NCBI RefSeq assembly: GCF_000004825.1
Contig: NW_008805071.1
Span: forward strand, 2,200,992 to 2,264,991
Length of the DNA: 64,000 nt
From: Heterostelium album PN500
Lineage: Eukaryota > Evosea > Eumycetozoa > Acytosteliales > Acytosteliaceae
Direction of reading: 5' to 3'
The notes under the pieces were generated by a model, which was not told where the DNA came from, did no database searches, and saw nothing but the letters and a program-made list of their open reading frames with translations. Positions 23,610 to 34,559 of the stretch are shown here, one piece after another (position 1 is the stretch's first letter; each line of letters starts with the position of its first letter). The position numbers and the translations under genes were made by a program.

Positions 23610-23696
23610 ATGGAAAAAGATAAATTCTTAAAGATATTTAACAATTGTGTTTTATATAAATTAATTAAGTCTCCATGGTCAAATCCAAATGAATAA
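23610..23696 (+). pseudogene. Truncated 5' end of an ankyrin-family gene
   Basis: Twenty-eight codons beginning MEKDKFLKIFNNCVLYKL match the first residues of the ankyrin proteins starting at 25732 (minus) and 45233 (plus), then run into unrelated sequence and a stop. It is an isolated start fragment in opposite orientation to the adjacent ankyrin pseudogene. Confidence 0.6.
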
Positions 23697-23766
23697 ACCT
23701 GTTTTATAAATTAGCCAAAAAAGTACACGTGCTGAAATAAACAAAAACCATCTTAGTGTTCAACTT

Positions 23767-25732
23767 TTATCTTTTTTTTATTTGTTCGTTAGGAATATCA
23801 GATCGATCAGAATTACCAACAATAGAATTGATTTCCTCTTTAATAAGTTCATTCAAGAGCGTTTTTGAAATATTAGAATAGTCTGTTGAATTTATGATCT
23901 TTTCAAATTTCTTTAGTTCGACCAATGGGTAATCTAGCTTGTCCAAAAGGAATTCAATCATTTCGATGTCCTCCTTTTTAAAATAATGTTCCAGAGAATC
24001 CTCCATAGATATTTGATGACCAAACTCTGAATGTTTCTCCAAGAGGTATTCAATCATTCCCATATGTCCAGTTTTGATAGCCGATTTAAAGCCAACAAAT
24101 GAACATTGACAATCACTTCTGTTCTCATAGATCCATCTCACAAGTGGATACTCCAATACGTTAATCGAAATATCGATTGACTCGTCATTGAACACACCTT
24201 GAATATTATTGTTGTGAAACCATCTGATTAATTTTTTGCATCCATTTCGAAAAGATGCTGAAATACTTTTTTTGTCAAAAACATCGATATGTGTCAACTA
24301 TTTCTGAATTATCTCTTCTTATTGCCTCTCTAAGTACTCTTTCCCAATCGATAATAAAGTTCTCCGATAACCAATCGATAGTTTCTGAGTACAAATGATC
24401 CAAGCTGAGCGTTTTCAAAGTTGAAATCTCAGTTCTGTTTTCTCGCAACCATTTCATTGTTTCAAAATGACCATTACCGATAGCAAATAACAAAGCTTGT
24501 TCTGTACATCCTACATTTGGATGATTATCATGCAACCATTTGATCATTTGGAAATTGCGGATTTCTGATGATTCATTGCCATTCAGAGTTGCAGAATCTA
24601 TTGCAAACAAACTTGGTTGTTCATTTCGTTTTTCAAAAAACCATTTGGCAAGTTCTAAATGACCATAAGAAATAGCCACATCGATAGATTGCCGAGATTG
24701 AAGTACATTACTTTGATTCTCATATAACCATTGTATAACTTCAATATAACCTTTTCTAGAGATAATTTGAATTATATCATCACTGCAACCTTCAGTTCGG
24801 TGTTGACGTAACCATTTGAGAACTTCTAAATGGTTGTTTGTTGCTGCATTGTTCATGGCTTGCACACTTGCTTCGAAAGTTGTATTTTCATTCAACCATT
24901 TCAAACATTCGATATTTCCATTTAATGCTGCATAATCAATTAGTGTATCCTCTGATTCTATGATATTGTGTTGGTGAAATAGTTTTGCAATTTCCAATTG
25001 ATTGAAATAGATGGAATATTCAAGAAATGAACCATAATCCGGATCGAAGATAAAAGGTTCTTTGATATCGAGGAGATATTGAACAACATGGAGATGTCCA
25101 CCTTCAATCGCAGCATAATACATGCAGGAATTTGATCTCCCTTTTGGTCTATTCTCGATCATCCATTCAATCATATCGATTCGACCTTTTTTTGCAGCAT
25201 TATATAAAAATGAATTAAGAAATGATAGATCAAAAATCTCCAGTTTCTTTTTTAGATACTCGACAATTTCAATATCTCCAGAGAGTGGTGATTTGCTAAA
25301 TGCAGAACGGTAATTCAATCTTTTCTTGGCAAACTCTGTACATATGTATTCGACCATTTCCAAACTTCCATACATCGCTGCATATTTTAAGATTCTACTG
25401 AATCTAATATGGAGAGGTGATGAAGCTATTGGTTTGGCCAACTCCACCAAATATTTGAGCATCTCGATGTTTCCACTTTTGATTGCTGCATTAAAAGTAT
25501 GTGTAGTATCAACTCCAAAACTGAAAATAGGATGTTCTGAATAATATAGTTTAAGTTCTCTTAAATAAGAATAACGAGCCATTACTGTTGGTTTCTCTAT
25601 TACCTCTGACCAACTGTATCTCGCACTATCAACATTTTGAGTAATAACATTATGTATACTCTTAATATGTTTGAATATTAATTTATATAAAACAAAATTA
25701 TTAAATATCTGTAAGAATTTATCTTTTTCCAT
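23767..25732 (-). pseudogene. Ankyrin-repeat protein, frameshifted
   Basis: The frame 25732-24275 (485 codons) and the frame 24297-23767 together parallel the intact 663-aa paralogue at 45233-47224. The N terminus is an F-box-like helix (KFLQIFNNFVLYKLIFKHI), followed by many degenerate ankyrin units of about 26-30 residues with the recurrent '(L/M)KWL.EN' core. The break falls at 24275-24297. After 'NSEIVDT' the paralogue has about ten more residues that are missing here, and the frame shifts by one. Everything else is intact, so the loss is recent. A programmed frameshift is unlikely because sequence has been deleted. Confidence 0.75.
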
Positions 25733-25945
25733 TCTATTCTATATGCAAATTTGAAGTACTAAAGAATGGCAGGAGTAAAAATGAAAAAAAATAAAATTGT
25801 AACTTTTTTTTTTTTTTTTTTTTTAGAAAAATTTATTTTTCTAGAAAAATTTTAGAATTTAATTTTTACTATTTATTTTTAATTTAACAAATAGGATTTA
25901 TATAAAAGAATTACTATGTGTAATTTATTAAAGTTATTTTTATAA

Positions 25946-27031
25946 TTATAAAAAATCGTCAGATTCGATTCCATCAGGTATATTATTTTTGATCTTATGA
26001 TTGAGTAAGTATTGATATATTTTTCGATCTTGATCATCTCGACAAACTCTTTCTAACCTTTGATAGTTGGCACGCAAGATAAATGAGAAACTATGTTTTT
26101 CCAATGTTGCAATAAAATTTTTCAATTTCTGAAGTAACTCTTTTATATCATTCTCGAAGCAAGAATCGATATACCTGATTTCTACTGATTTCAATGTGTT
26201 TGAGTGTAATCTTAACAATGGTACCAAGAAGTCCAAGTTACTGAAATTTGGTTTAGCTATTGAATCTTTATAGATTTTGATATTGAACGATTCGATACCA
26301 TGACCATTGCCATTCGGTGTGCTCTCCAAAATAGATGTTAGAAGTGAACTGTAGTTTGATTTAAATCCATAGTATCTTCTGACAGTGATGTGCTTTAGTT
26401 TCGGCATTGCTGGTAGATGTGTCAAGTAACCATCTAAAAACAAAGAATCTAAGTAGAAAGATAATTCATTGTCATAGGCGAATGTTTGATCTCCAATATA
26501 AGCTCGTTCAACTACATTTTTGGAATCCCAATCGTATTCGTCAGAGTTGATATGAAACTCCTCTACTCTTTCGAATAATTGATTGGTACGATCGGTACTC
26601 TCACCATATTTGATATATTTGATTGAATTATAATCAAAGAACCTTGGTGGTGATTGGACAAAGCAATGTTCACTTTGGAGATTGGCTGGACCACGTAAAT
26701 AATAACCATTTGGAATATACTTTGAAACGATTTTGAAGATCTTTTTGGAAACTAATGCCATATTCAAAACAATCTCGACATCACTTTGTTCAATATCGAA
26801 TGTTGGTAGATTTACCACTAAAAATGATATGATTCTTTCCAGTAATATATCTTGTAGAATATACCTAGAATCCTTGTTGATGAATGTAGGATCACTGTCG
26901 GTGATTGTATTCTTCTTCAATTGTACTTCATCATTTTGATTGATTTGTTCTTGATTCTTTTTGTCATTTTGATCTTTCTTGACCGAAACCTTCTCGTAGA
27001 AATCATTAGAGTTGAATCCCAAGCTGCTCAT
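25946..27031 (-). CDS. F-box-like protein, dictyostelid-type
   Basis: Single exon, 361 aa. After a charged, low-complexity N terminus (K/N/Q/D-rich to about residue 50) comes an F-box-like segment: 'ILQDILLERIISFLVV' then 'VLNMALVSKKIFKIVSKYIP' (about 57-107). The rest has LRR-like spaced hydrophobics ('LTHLPAMPKLKHITVRR', 'LVPLLRLHSNTLKSVEIR'). Such proteins are probable substrate adaptors of SCF ubiquitin ligases, but the F-box is degenerate. It lies in the same orientation as the upstream small ORF (27168) and the downstream ankyrin gene. Confidence 0.6.
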   Translation of the reverse strand: MSSLGFNSNDFYEKVSVKKDQNDKKNQEQINQNDEVQLKKNTITDSDPTFINKDSRYILQDILLERIISFLVVNLPTFDIEQSDVEIVLNMALVSKKIFKIVSKYIPNGYYLRGPANLQSEHCFVQSPPRFFDYNSIKYIKYGESTDRTNQLFERVEEFHINSDEYDWDSKNVVERAYIGDQTFAYDNELSFYLDSLFLDGYLTHLPAMPKLKHITVRRYYGFKSNYSSLLTSILESTPNGNGHGIESFNIKIYKDSIAKPNFSNLDFLVPLLRLHSNTLKSVEIRYIDSCFENDIKELLQKLKNFIATLEKHSFSFILRANYQRLERVCRDDQDRKIYQYLLNHKIKNNIPDGIESDDFL

Positions 27032-27167
27032 ATATCCAAAAGAACATTCTTGATAGATCTCTATTCTTTTCTTTAATTGATGGTCTTCCTCATTCAGTTT
27101 CTTTTATTAGATTGTTGTTAAAACAAATGAAATGTAATAAAATATTAGTAAATTTATACATATTTAT

Positions 27168-27506
27168 TTAAAAATTGAATATTATAAATACTCTTTTATC
27201 ATTGATTATTCTATTGTAAATATGTTTTATTGTTGGGTTATGCGCTCGACATTTAAATGATGACATGTTGTTGAATACCTCGAATGAAGGATCAAAGAAG
27301 ACATCGACAATGAACTTGATATAACCTTGAACATCGAAATAATGTATAAATTTGTATCGATGATATTCAACAAAGAAATTTACACATTTCGATCTTAAAT
27401 TATCTTTTCCCCTCTCCAAACATTGATAATAGAGACTATAGACTTTATTGAAATGTATCAATGAATTTCGATTTCTTTGTCCTAAATTAGAATCGGTCAT
27501 ATCCAC
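27168..27506 (-). CDS. Small hypothetical protein
   Basis: 112 codons with an ATG in an A/T-rich context. It is rich in aromatic and basic residues ('FFVEYHRYKFIHYFDVQGYIKFIVDVFFD'). No domain recognised. It could be a free-standing gene or a surviving piece of a larger F-box/ankyrin relative. Codon use resembles the neighbouring coding regions. Confidence 0.4.
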   Translation of the reverse strand: MDMTDSNLGQRNRNSLIHFNKVYSLYYQCLERGKDNLRSKCVNFFVEYHRYKFIHYFDVQGYIKFIVDVFFDPSFEVFNNMSSFKCRAHNPTIKHIYNRIINDKRVFIIFNF

Positions 27507-28880
27507 ACTATCAAATATATTTAAAGTGTTTTATAAATAATTAAAAATAAATAATTAAAAATAAATTAAAAAATAAAACACAATGTCATTAAAATTTAAG
27601 GCTTAGAGAATGGCTGAAAAGATCAATTGATCTATTCAGATTTTTTTGATTTTTTCCTTAGAATCTGTATTTATTTGTTTTGGTTTATTAAATTATAATT
27701 TATTTTTAAACTAATCAATATATTTTTTAAAGTTATTTTAAATATTTTTAAAGATATTTTATAAGGTTATTGGAAAAAAACAACAATAAACCAAATTTGT
27801 AGTTCGACCAGCAATAATAGAATTAGAGTAAGAGACACAACAAATTATCGATCAAATAATCAAAATATATGTTATGTTGACTCTAACTAATAATATTTAT
27901 CAAACAGAAAACTATTTTTATAAATAAAAAGACCAGCTATTATTATGTTCTCAGTTGTATGATTTGATCTACAGAGATCATGTCATGTCATATCATATAT
28001 AGCCTAAACATTTATCGCTTCAACCAGATCCTACAAAGTTAAAGAATATAGACACTCGATAGCTTCGTTACTGTGCTTGTGTTGATACTCCAAACACCAC
28101 GACCACGAGAACTCAGACTATCATAGCTAATGAGTGGTATAGTGATGAGAGACTAGAACTGGAACAATCGCATCCGTTTTAATTCAAGCCAATAGCTATT
28201 CGACCTCAAATCATATTCATACAGCTGTTACCAGAATCTCTAAAAGAACAGATTAGGTATGTAAAATAGATAGTGTATAATCTATATATATATCTAATTC
28301 TATCGTTACACTACAGTGATCAATATTTTTATTGCTTAACTTTTGTTTATATATAGATTGACAATAAATAGGTTGTCTATTATTTTTTTGTTTGTCTTTT
28401 TTTTTTTATTTTTCTATTTAAAATTATCACTCTATCTGTTAACGCGGTAACAAATATAAATCAACTTAATATTACTCATATATCTTTTGACAAGACAAAA
28501 CTCGATCATTTACTTATTAATATTATTTTATCTTTCAAATAACTGTTAATAGGAAACAGTCTAATACAACCATTATATTTACAAAAAAAATGTCAATGAA
28601 CAAATATCAATAAATAATAACAGGCAATAGATAAGATAGATAATTTGAAGATTGGAATATAGATATTCTATTTTCTAACAACAATAACAGAAGTTAACGG
28701 CAATAGCAAGATCAATGAATGATAATAACAAACAAAAATAGCCAGATATTCATCACGATCGTTCAAAAGTAACAATAACAACAACAAATCATATACCTTC
28801 AAACAGAGTCAAGGATGCCAATCAAATCAACACATTGCATGAGCAACAACAACCATTAACCTACAACACACTTAGACACG
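27507..28880. other. Intergenic with possible coding debris
   Basis: Mostly A/T-rich. Positions about 28078-28260 are less A/T-rich and show short open pieces in two frames ('NEWYSDERLELEQSHPF' and 'PIAIRPQIIFIQLLPESLKEQI') ending at a GTATGT. This may be a decayed exon of an unknown gene. 28730-28880 is CAA/AAC-rich. Confidence 0.3.
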
Positions 28881-28924
28881 TGTTGTTGAAATTCAACATA
28901 TACCCAAGACAATCATAACGGAGA

Positions 28925-29165
28925 TGAAGGTACAATTGGTTAACACTGGAAAACCTCACTCTTTAGCAGTGAGATTATGAATGGTTACTATAATCCTTGT
29001 TTAACATTGACAAACTTAACTCTTGCATTATTATATGGTAAGTTAAGATAAAGATGATCAAACATGTCGACTTTCAAATTTCGATTTCAACCCATCTTCT
29101 TCTCCTTATATTAAACCTGACGATGTTACTGGTTCAACTATCACAATTCACAACAACAAAAACAT
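28925..29165 (+). pseudogene. Third leishmanolysin-like copy, deleted remnant
   Basis: 28929-29040 matches the end of exon 1 of the M8 genes ('HWKT...FSSEIMNG...LTLTNLTLALLY' equivalent), including the intron donor, but with a TTAACAC change where the intact genes read SH. It then jumps at about 29050 directly to sequence matching the last part of exon 2 (CDKDDQTCRLSNFDFNPSS equivalent, nearly identical to 31396-31470). Almost all of exon 2 and the catalytic exon are gone. Confidence 0.8.
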
Positions 29166-29649
29166 CTATTATTTACTTTCATTATTGTAATAATTTTAAC
29201 ATTAATATAACACAAAACTATAAATAATATATTTAAATCGTTGTAATTTAATAGAGCAGAAACTATTACTATTATATGATGGTATCGAATAATGCTTTTC
29301 AATAAACACTATCTGTCATCATTTTTATTGATAGTTTATTGGATGTGGTATAAATTTGTTTTTTTATAGATGACCACATTGTCAAGGACTTCATTCTAAT
29401 GATTTGATTATTCTTTAACAGTTTAGCATTGTTTTCAACCAAATCAAGATGTTAATCGCATGGATATAAGTATCTCAAACAGGTAGTTGTATGTAGACTA
29501 CCTTTTTTTTTATTTGTAATAGTACGTTTTATTGGTGTAAACATCAATGTTCTCATTTAAAATAATAATAATACAATAAATAAAATCAATCAAATAATTA
29601 ATAATTGAAAAAGATTAGATAGATTTAAATAAATATAAACTAAAAATAA

Positions 29650-31559
29650 ATGATTAATTCAAAATTATTTTTTATTCTATTATTTTTAATTATAGTTTCT
29701 TTAGTAGTTAACGTATCGTATGCATCTTTATCATACAATACAAATGAAAATATAAATATAAATAAGATTCAAAGTAAAAATGATAGATTTGACAGATCAG
29801 AGAATGTAGTTTTTAGATCTCACAATAGAAGATTTAACAGAATGAAGCTGCAGTCAAATGAGGATAGTTATATTAAGAATGATGGTTCACCATCGACTAC
29901 ACACCCCATTAGAATCGTATTTAATACAACCTATTTAGATCCAGCAAATAAACATAAACTCTCTTGTTTCTCTGCCAATCAAACTATTATAACACCTGCC
30001 GGAATAAATACTGCCATTACCGATTGTAGTAACAGCACCATCGATTGTATCTACACTTGTAAAGAATCTGATGTCGTTACCGTCCAACTATACAATTTCA
30101 TCATAACAGAGATGTTGGACCATGTCTCAAAGAAATTTGCCAAATTCCTCACGTTTCACGGTCCCAATACTTATTACTACGATAAAGAACCGTTTGTTTG
30201 TGAAAACGAAGAGTTTCTTGTGGACTTGCGATCTGGATTCACTGGTGATATCATGATCTATGTAACTTCACATCCGGTTGACAACTATTCATTTATTGGT
30301 TACTCGGTGTCTTGTGTCAGGCATGAAGATGGCAAACCATTTATCAGTATGATCAACATTAATCCATCGGAATTAAATCCATTCTTGAATCCTGTTTACA
30401 AGACAAACAATATATCCATGTGGAATTCGCTAGTGCTTGGATTGGCAGAGCATGAAGTCATACATTCATTGGGTTTCCAATCGTATTGGTATCTCAATTA
30501 CACTGATAGAACCACTGGTAAACCATATTCCTATCCGATCTACGAGGAAGTAAATGCCACCGGAGTCACACCAAGTGGTCAACCTTTCACATTCAAAAGA
30601 TACTATATTAATTTGCCGTCAGTTAACCAGGTTGCACGTAATCATTTCAACTGTAATACAATCAATCATGTTGAACTTGAAAACAGCGGAGATGAAGGTA
30701 CAATTGGTTCACACTGGAAAACGTCACTTTTCAGCAGTGAAACAATGAATGGATTCTATAATCCTCATTTAACATTGACAAACTTAACTCTTGCATTATT
30801 ATATGGTAAAAATAGTTAGTTTTTTATTATAAGTATTTTAAATTAACACTAAATAATATTAATATAATAGATTCAGGATGGTATGGATTGATAAATCTCG
30901 ATAAGATCGGTAATAATAATTGGGGTAAAGGAAAAGGTTGTGATTTTATTAACAAACCATGTTCAGCAAGCAATTGGAACTTCACTGGATATTGGCAGAA
31001 TCCAAATTCAACAGGTTGCTCGGCAACTCGTATTGGAATTGGAAAAGCAGAGTTGTTAATAAAAAGTGAGCCACTTCCACCTCAATGGCAACACTGGGTC
31101 GATCCAACATACGGTGGAAGATTTGGAGGTATCGACTATTGTCTTTACAATCACCCAACTGATTTATGTCAAGATCCAGCCAAGTATGAGACATACGAAG
31201 GTGAAGTTAGAGGACCTGATTCCTATTGTTTCAATCATGTCAGTAAAAGTAATGATTCTGTTTCATTCGGATGTCGTCGACAACGATGTAACAACAACAA
31301 TCAATTGGAAGTTGAATTCCTTGGAAGTTGGTATCAATGTCTGCCAGGAATGAATCTAACACTCTCAAATTCAACGATCATCATATGTCCAGATAAAGAT
31401 GATCAAACATGTCGACTTTCAAATTTCGATTTCAACCCATCTTCTTCTCCTTATATTAAACCTGACGATGTTACTGGTTCAACTTCAACTTTAAGATGGC
31501 ACAACAACAACTATTTATCATTACTAACAATCATTGTATCACTTATAATATTACAATAA
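29650..31559 (+). CDS. Leishmanolysin-like metalloprotease (M8), paralogue 2
   Basis: Exon 1 29650-30805 and exon 2 30871-31559 (65-base intron, GTAAAA...ATAATAG, same position and phase as paralogue 1) encode 614 aa. It has a signal peptide (about residues 1-26), zinc motif HEVIH (His268-His272), third-His region 'GSHWKTSLFSSETMNG' and a hydrophobic C terminus that fits a GPI signal. It is most like 16925-18879, with exon 2 more conserved than exon 1's N-terminal part. A decayed third copy lies just upstream, so this is a local tandem family. Intact. Confidence 0.92.
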
Positions 31560-32832
31560 TAATTCTTAAAACTATAAATTCACTAATGTAAATCAAATTT
31601 CCGCGTGCAACAAAAGAAAAATAAATAATAATCTGAATACCAGGTAAGAGCCTTTTCATAGTTAAAAAAAACAACAAAATCTTTTTTTTGTAATATGACA
31701 AATTAAATCACTGCAAAGAAAAATTTGTAACCTGATTAATTTTTTTTATTTATTAATTAATAAACTTTTTTTGTTAATCACTAAGGAAATTTTAGTTAAC
31801 TATTCAATGAGAAACAAATCTTTTTGTAAATTTACACTATAAGATATGTTTTGTTTTGTTTGTTTATTTTATTTTTGCTAACGAAGAACCGATAAATAAA
31901 ACACATGTTACGTGAATCCAATCAATTTCAAAGACAATCAAAACTCAATAAATGTTAACCAATAGTATTTATTAGTTGGTTGATTTCTTTTTTTGCTTTT
32001 ATAATAATGATAAATTGATTTGATTATACAAAAAATTGATTCTTTTATTAATTAAACAATGTAATAGTACATTATTTCATATGCTCTACCTTCATTAAAA
32101 AACAATTGTTTACTTGTATCGAATCAATAAATTTGTATTTATTAATCTATATTTATACTTATTTTTGACATATAATTATTTGGATTTTTAATAACCATAT
32201 ATAGGTAGGTTAATTTGTCTTTTTTGAAACATATTAAAAGAACTGAAAGAGAATAATGAGTAAAGATCAGATGAAGTGGTAAATCTCAACTCAACAGAAA
32301 ACACATTTTCATTATTATAATATTTTTTTATAAAACTTAAAGTTGATAAACTACCTCCTCTCACCAGTACACCATATACATATAAAATTAATGTGCAACC
32401 ACAAAAAAAAACAAAAAAATTTGTATTCATATGAATCTTTTGGAAATATGGTGAAATAACACACCTCTACTTTAACATGTTGATGAACTATGATATGTCA
32501 TAGAACAACTTATATGATGTTAAACTTTATCATTTGTTAATTACAAGTTTTTTTGTTGAGATTTACCACTACGTTGTTAACTATTATATAAACTGTGTTT
32601 GCTATACTGTTTCAATTGTTAATTATTAATAGTTTATAATTCAAATATTTGGATTATTATAATAATCAGAAATTTACATCTTAACTTTTTTTTTTGTTTG
32701 TTTCATACAAAGTAATATTATGAAAGCTGGAAATTCCACATTCTCTTTTTATTCTTCAATATAACCATTTAATTTTGTTATTCTTAAAGTCTAATTGTCT
32801 TTTCCTAAATAGTTTTTTTTATTTTATAATAA
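31560..32832. other. Intergenic, A/T-rich
   Basis: No supported gene. One 80-codon minus-strand frame (32430-32188) starts with a hydrophobic stretch but has no conserved feature. Confidence 0.45.
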
Positions 32833-33959
32833 ATGGAACCTAAATTAAACAACTATGAAGAGTTGCCCATTATTGATATATCAATTCTGGGTAGTGAAGA
32901 GGGAAAGAAAATAATTGCCAAAGAAATTCATTTTGCTTGTAAACAACATGGATTCTTCTACATCAAAGGCCATGGAATCGAAAAGGAGCTGCTAGACAAA
33001 CTCGAAGATATTTCCAAGAGGTTCTATTCATTACCAATCGAAACCAAAATGAAATGGAAAATGGGAAATACCAACAGAGAGTGGCTAGGTTTCTTCAAAG
33101 TTGGACAAGAGATGACCTATGGTTCTGTCGACTGGAAAGAAGGATGGTACATTGATTGCCAAAAAGAAGGAGATATTAAACCAGCCATTGGTGTTCCACT
33201 TTTCCCAACTGCCGAACAAGAATTGGAAAACGACATCCAAGGTTTCAAAGATATCATTGAAACTTACATCAAGAGAGTATCTGCCCTCGCCCAAGATATC
33301 ATGGAAGCTATGGCTCTAAGTTTAAATTTACCAAGAGATTTCTTCTTTAAAAAGTATACGTACGACCCATTTACCCAAATGGCAATGCTGCATTATCCTT
33401 CGTTCCACAAAGATAAGAATATTAGTAATCCAGATGATAGTTCTAAAATTGAGAAATTTGGAACTGGTAAGTAAATATTTTTATCTATCCTTTCAAAAGA
33501 TAATTTATTAAAGAAATTTTAAAAACAAAAGGACCTCATACCGATCAAGGATTTTTAACTATTTTACACCAAGATAATGTCGGTGGTCTTCAAGTTCAAT
33601 TAAAAGATAAACCAGGTCACTATATTGATGCGCCACCTATTCCTGGCACCTTTATTTGTAATCTTGGTGATATGCTCGATAAATCTACCAATGGATACTA
33701 TCTCTCGAATGTACATCGTGTTAAATACAATATGACCGGTCGTGATCGTTATTCTTTTGCCTTCTTTTTCGATCCAAACCTGGATTCAGTACCAGAGTTG
33801 ATTCCATCGGAATTTGTAAAACAAGGAGAAAAACCAGAAAGATGGGACAAACAAAATATTCATGAAGGTTTCAGTGGAACCTACGGTGATTATTTCATGG
33901 CCAAGATTGGTCGTATTTTCCCAGATTATGTATATAAATCAACTGGAAAATTAACATAA
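32833..33959 (+). CDS. 2-oxoglutarate/Fe(II)-dependent dioxygenase (IPNS-like)
   Basis: Exons 32833-33466 and 33532-33959 (65-base intron, GTAAGT...CAAAAG) encode 353 aa. The N-terminal DIOX_N part has 'LPIIDISILGSEEG' and 'CKQHGFFYIKGHGI'. The catalytic jelly roll has the iron ligands His214 and Asp216 (GPHTDQGFLTIL) and His273 (SNVHRV), with Arg284-x-Ser286 (RYSFAFF) binding 2-oxoglutarate. Family members hydroxylate or oxidise small molecules (isopenicillin N synthase, gibberellin and ACC oxidase relatives). All ligands are present, so it should be active; the substrate is unknown. There is no signal peptide, so it is probably cytosolic. Confidence 0.93.
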
Positions 33960-34099
33960 ATATTAATATTAATTTTTATATTTAACTTTTATACCTCCAA
34001 TTTTAATCAAATATTTTAAATAAATAAAATTAAAATTAAATAATTTTAAATCTAAAAGATAACATTTAAACTTGATTGATAGAAATTTTGATTGATTCA

Positions 34100-34550
34100 T
34101 TAGGAGCTCTCTCTCATATCAACAAAATATTGACACAATCCATAAAAGGTAAAAGGAGTGTCAAAATCATTGACACTTTTGATAACAACACCAAAAATAA
34201 TTTGAGATTGGTAATTTTCTAAAATAAAAAAGGAAATTTAATTAAAATTAAAAACAATTTAAATATTCTATCATTGAAAAAACCCCTTTAGATTTAGTTC
34301 ATGATGATCCACCATAAAACATGACAATGACATCACCCACAACGACAGTTACTCCACCGGTTTTTCGAAAGTTTTTAATTAAATTTTTTAATTTTTCAAT
34401 TTTTTTTTGTTTTTTTCTCAAAATAATGAGAAATATATCATCGATGTCATATGGCAAAGGTATACTTTGTGGTATCAATATGATTTTGTTGTATTCAAAA
34501 ATAATCAATCCATCAATTTCATGATCATTTAATTCACATCTCAACAACAT
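34100..34550 (-). CDS. Possible small two-exon gene, unknown function
   Basis: An ATG frame 34550-34313 can be joined to 34218-34100 using a weak GTGGAT donor and a strong TTTTAG acceptor, giving exactly 118 aa. The first exon has 'LNDHEIDGLIIFEYNKIILI' and a Lys-rich middle. The second has 'IIFGVVIKSVNDFDTPFTFY'. The second exon is less A/T-rich than its flanks, which favours coding. The donor is poor and no family is recognised. Confidence 0.35.
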
Positions 34551-34559
34551 TCACATCGA

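Noticed and set aside
24275-24297. Programmed ribosomal frameshift in the ankyrin gene
   Set aside because: Codons present in the paralogue are also deleted at this point, so simple mutational decay is the better explanation.
32188-32430. 80-codon minus-strand ORF with a hydrophobic start
   Set aside because: Composition matches A/T-rich background, with no motif, paralogue or splice support.
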